Below are positions 60,781-64,000 of a stretch of DNA of 64,000 nt, in pieces; the stretch's first letter is position 1, and each line of letters starts with the position of its first letter. Under the pieces are notes generated by a model. It was not told where the DNA came from, made no database searches, and was given only the letters and a program-made list of their open reading frames with translations. This stretch comes from Acanthochromis polyacanthus. Lineage: Eukaryota > Chordata > Actinopteri > Pomacentridae. The stretch covers positions 34,155,255-34,219,254 of the forward strand of contig NC_067118.1 in NCBI RefSeq assembly GCF_021347895.1, written 5' to 3'. The translations under genes were made by a program, and so were the position numbers.

Positions 60781-61437
60781 GCTTCTATAAGGAATTAGCC
60801 CCGCTCCTGCTGCGTATGATTAAGCATACTGCAGCAAAGGGCAGGTTACCTCAAACACTTTATAGAGCAAACATCTCACTAATTTTAAAAAAGAACAGAG
60901 ATGCGTTGGAAGCCTCATCCTGTAGGCCAGTGTCACTGATCCCAAACGAAACAAAACTGATTAGCAAAATCCTGGCAAACCGCTTAAAAACACATATTCA
61001 TACGATTGTGCATCCTGATCAAACAGGTTTTATCCTTAATAGGCATATTTATTTTAACTTAAGGCGTCTATTCAACATACTGTATACTAAGCGTAATACA
61101 GAAACAGTTGCAATATCAGTTGATGCTCCAAAGGCCTTTGACCAGGTCGAGTGGCCGTACATGTATGAGACTTTAAATGCATTTGGCTTTGGTAAGGTAT
61201 TTATAGACTGGATACGGATTTTGTATGCTCATCCTACTGCAAGTGTTATTACAAACCAGGATGTCTCCTCTGAATTCCCACTACGTCGTGGAACTAGACA
61301 GGGAGATCCCACCTCCCCTTACCTTTTCGATTTGGTCGTAGAAATGCTAGCTACAAAATACGTCAGCACGCCAGGATATCACCTGTCTCTATTAAAGGGC
61401 AAAAACACCACCTGTCGCTTTAAGCGGATGACATATT
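60781..61437 (+). pseudogene. L1 ORF2 reverse transcriptase, first part
   Basis: It shows LPQTLYRANISLILKK, RPVSLIPNETKLISKILANR, HPDQTGFILNRH, VDAPKAFDQVEW and RRGTRQGDPTSPYLF, motifs 0-5 of an L1-clade reverse transcriptase. At the catalytic YADD box one base is missing (about 61427), so the frame breaks just there. Confidence 0.85.
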
Positions 61438-61438
61438 A

Positions 61439-62884
61439 TTGTATGTGTCTAACCCAAAAGAGACAATCTCATCAATCATGGAGGTATTTGATCATTTTGG
61501 CTCCCTTTCAGGCTTTCAAATTAACTGGGAAAAAAGTGAATTAATGCCAATACATCTAAATCATAACAGTACCACGCTGAATTCTGTTCCCTTTAAAATC
61601 GCCACGGACAGGTTCACGTACCTAGGGGTGTCTGTCACCAGGAAACCTGGCCTGCTACTCGAGGAAAATTGGAATTTAAAGATGAAACAACTGAAGCAGA
61701 ATATTGAATTCTGGAAGACCCTCCCACTGTCACTGGTAGGGAGAATTAATGCTATTAAAATGGTAGTTCTCCCACGTTTCCTATATATTTTCCAATCAAT
61801 ACCATCCTTTATTCCACAAGCATACTTCAGGAGGCTGGACTCAATAGTGACTCCTTTTCTCTGGCAAAACAAAGTAGCACGTATAAACAAAAAACACCTC
61901 TGTAAATTAAAACAGGAGGGAGGCTTCGGCCTGCCAAACTTCAAATGTTTCTATTGGGCAGCACATCTAAATATTCTGGCTTTCTGGAGGAACTCGAACC
62001 TTACTGAGGATACAACCAGTCCATACCCTGCCTGGCTTTCTTTAGAGAAAGCAGCATGTGAAGGGACTTCTCTCCTAGCCCTATTGAACAGCCCCATCAA
62101 AATTAGCAAATCACTGTACAAAGGTAACTTTATGATACACAACTTGGTAAAAATTTGGAATCAGATTAAATCACATTTAAAGGACCCAAATATGTACAAT
62201 GATACACAAATTTGTAACAATCATGCTTTCAAGCCCTCTGCTGGAGACCCAGTGTTTGCTCGATGGAGGGAGAAGGGAATGGGGTCCCTGAGCGATTTAT
62301 ATCAGAAGGGGCACCTGATGTCTTTTGAGCAACTGAAAGCTAAGTACAACCTGCCAGCCTCGCATTTCTTCCGCTATCTGCAGATCAGAAATTTTATGAA
62401 GGCCCATGTATCAACGTTATCAGACATCCCACGACACCATGGACTTGAAAGAATAATTCAAATCACGCCAGGTAAAAAAGGAGCAGTATCAAGTCTTTAC
62501 CAGATACTCTTCAACCAGATAGAAACTAGCACAGAAAAGCAAAGGTTGGAGTGGGAATCTGAACTGGGAGTGCCTCTTTCCACAGAATACTGGGACACAT
62601 GTCTTTCAAATATTCATCGATGCTCAATTAATGTGAGGCATAAATTAATTCAGTTTAAAATAATACATAGATTACACTACTCAAAGATAAACGTTAACAA
62701 GATGTATCCTAATGTATCAGCCTTGTGTGACAAATGCAAGAATCAGGATGGAACACTCACTCATCAGCTCTGGACGTGCCCCAGTCTCCACCCATTCTGG
62801 TCTTCAATATTTGATTTTTACTCAAAGGCATTTAAAAGGTTGTGTGAACCCTGCCCCCTGGTGGCCATTTTGGGATTATTCTAG
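61439..62884 (+). pseudogene. L1 ORF2 C-terminal half
   Basis: A long 481-codon stretch runs from LLYVSNPKETI after the catalytic box through FTYLGVSV and the C-terminal region to a CxxC...H...C zinc knuckle (CDKCKN, THQLWTC). A final frameshift near 62880 moves the last ~80 codons (ILRHWKSDKVPSIEMWLREL) to 62880-63128. The length of open frame suggests a fairly young element. Confidence 0.85.
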
Positions 62885-63499
62885 CAGTAGAAAGTCTTTA
62901 CAACAGTCTTTATGTTTCGGTGCCATTTTGGCTAAAAGACTTATTTTAAGACACTGGAAGTCAGACAAAGTACCTTCAATTGAAATGTGGCTGAGGGAGC
63001 TCAGTGAAACTCTGTGCATGGAGAAATTTAGGTATAAAAATGCAGGCAGACGGGCAATCTTTGATAAAGTATGGGAGCCTGTATTAAAGTACCTGAAGGA
63101 CTCGAGTGAGGTCAATGTTACAATATGAACGTCTTCTCAGGATAACTCTGTCATGATGCTGGCTGTAAAAAGGTCCTTTTCCCTGTCATATGGTATTGAT
63201 TTCATCTGTTGTCAGCTTCTGTTTAGTTTCTGCTGCCATCGTTGTTCTATAAACTTCAGCTCAGGCTTACATTTTTTTCTTGTTGTTTTGCCACAGAACC
63301 CAAGCTGTGTAGAAATCCGCCATTCTGTCATATCCAATCTATTTATGTTTGATGTTGCTGCTGTGTTTTTTCTTTTGTATCATATTTTATTTTTGTATAT
63401 TACAAAACATATAAAACTATGATTGTTTTGTGAGAGACATGTATTCTATCCAATGTACACTTGGCAATAAAAAGAATATAAAAAAAAAATTCCTGTTAT

Positions 63500-64000
63500 T
63501 ATTACAGTGATTAACACAAATTTGTATCCTTGTAATCCATATGCATCAAATTTACCTTTTTTTTGTGCTCAATATATGTACATATTTTACAAATAACAAA
63601 TGCCCATATGTCCGATGATGGTTATATTACTATATTTATATCAATATTTCAACATCTGAATCCTTGAAGTTCTGAAGCATTAGAAGTGAAGAAGAACAAG
63701 AACTTAGTGTCTGGAAATATTTCCGACACATACAGAGTTAGAAAAGTTTCCCTCTGCTTCCATGACAAGCAAAGGCACAAGCTACTACTGTTAGTCAAAG
63801 TTCATATTTAATTGATAAAAATGAGAGTGGTATTGATCCCACTGACAGAAAGTTGCTAAGTATACTTCTCAAATCCTGGATTATTCCTTTGAGTTTTTAA
63901 ACAAATTTTCACATATAAAGAATAAGTTTGCAGGCCACAGGAAGTGAATCTTCTGTGGTTCAACAGGAGGTTTGAGAAATCTGAGAAAATAACCCTGACA
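63500..64000. other. intron/flank of SAMHD1-like copy 2
   Basis: Collinear with 42077-42598 in unit 1 and without any coding exon. The first six exons of copy 2 are expected beyond the window end. Confidence 0.75.

Larger units (their letters stand above)
56091..63489 (+). mobile_element. 5'-truncated L1-clade retrotransposon, interrupted by two DNA transposons
   Basis: L1 parts are 56091-56632, 57748-58364 and 60781-63489; the rest is inserted. TTCCTGTTAT flanks it at 56081-56090 and 63490-63499, and the empty site is seen at 42066-42080 in array unit 1. It begins inside the endonuclease domain and ends AATAAAAAGAATAT plus A9. It lies in the SAMHD1-like copy 2 intron, antisense to the gene. 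Confidence 0.9.
47640..64000. repeat. segmental duplication unit 2 (SAMHD1-like copy 2)
   Basis: This is the direct partner of unit 1, interrupted by the L1 composite at 56091-63489. After 63490 the sequence again follows 42066-42598 of unit 1 up to the window end. The duplication therefore predates the L1 insertion. Confidence 0.8.

Overview
The window looks like a stretch of a teleost fish genome. It has an AT-rich spliced vertebrate gene layout, a Tc1 element with long inverted repeats, fish-type L1, L2 and RTE-like non-LTR remnants, Harbinger and several hAT elements, tRNA-derived SINEs and long dinucleotide repeats. There is no bacterial or organellar content. Nothing could be searched; family names rest on recognised motifs and target-site duplications (TSDs) read by eye.

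Positions 1-30786 are essentially a pile of mobile DNA containing a large direct segmental duplication. Block A (2055-6005 plus 9654-12001) and block B (20446-24438 plus 28435-30786) are near-identical, but the roughly 3.6-4 kb between their halves differ. A carries an 8-bp-TSD hAT-like element with a 2.2 kb near-perfect palindrome. B carries a different 1.9 kb foldback with a Harbinger Myb-domain fragment in its loop, then another hAT element. Between A and B lie MITEs, an L1 remnant, a helicase-family non-autonomous transposon (16944-17915) and a full-length Tc1 element (17998-19631) with an intact 350-residue transposase frame.

Positions 30787-64000 hold a rearranged tandem array of a SAMHD1-like gene, all on the minus strand. 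Copy 1 (46506 to 38010) is complete: 15 exons that join in phase to 560 codons, with a SAM domain, an HD domain and all expected catalytic and GTP-site residues. Copy 2 (exons at 55647 to 51740) shows the last part of a second, intact-looking gene; its first six exons would lie beyond position 64000. An isolated exon-14 fragment (30902-30972) marks a third, destroyed copy. The two genes differ in ways that matter. Copy 2 has a 39-residue unit repeated three times inside the HD-domain region and an extra exon from a 380-bp tandem duplication. Copy 1 has lost one intron by a deletion that turned 8 intron bases into codons.

The SAMHD1-like introns and flanks collect insertions: an L2 element with a SINE inside it, a small TGTCAGGG MITE, an RTE-type tail, LTR-like sequence, and a 5'-truncated L1 (56091-63489). 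The L1 is split by an 8-bp-TSD hAT element and by a 2.4 kb unclassified inverted-repeat element, which itself contains a helicase-bearing element with a 9-bp TSD. Three members of the helicase-type family are present (16944-17915, 33672-34217, 59537-60035), each with an exact 9-bp TSD; two carry the same RecQ-like Walker A exon.
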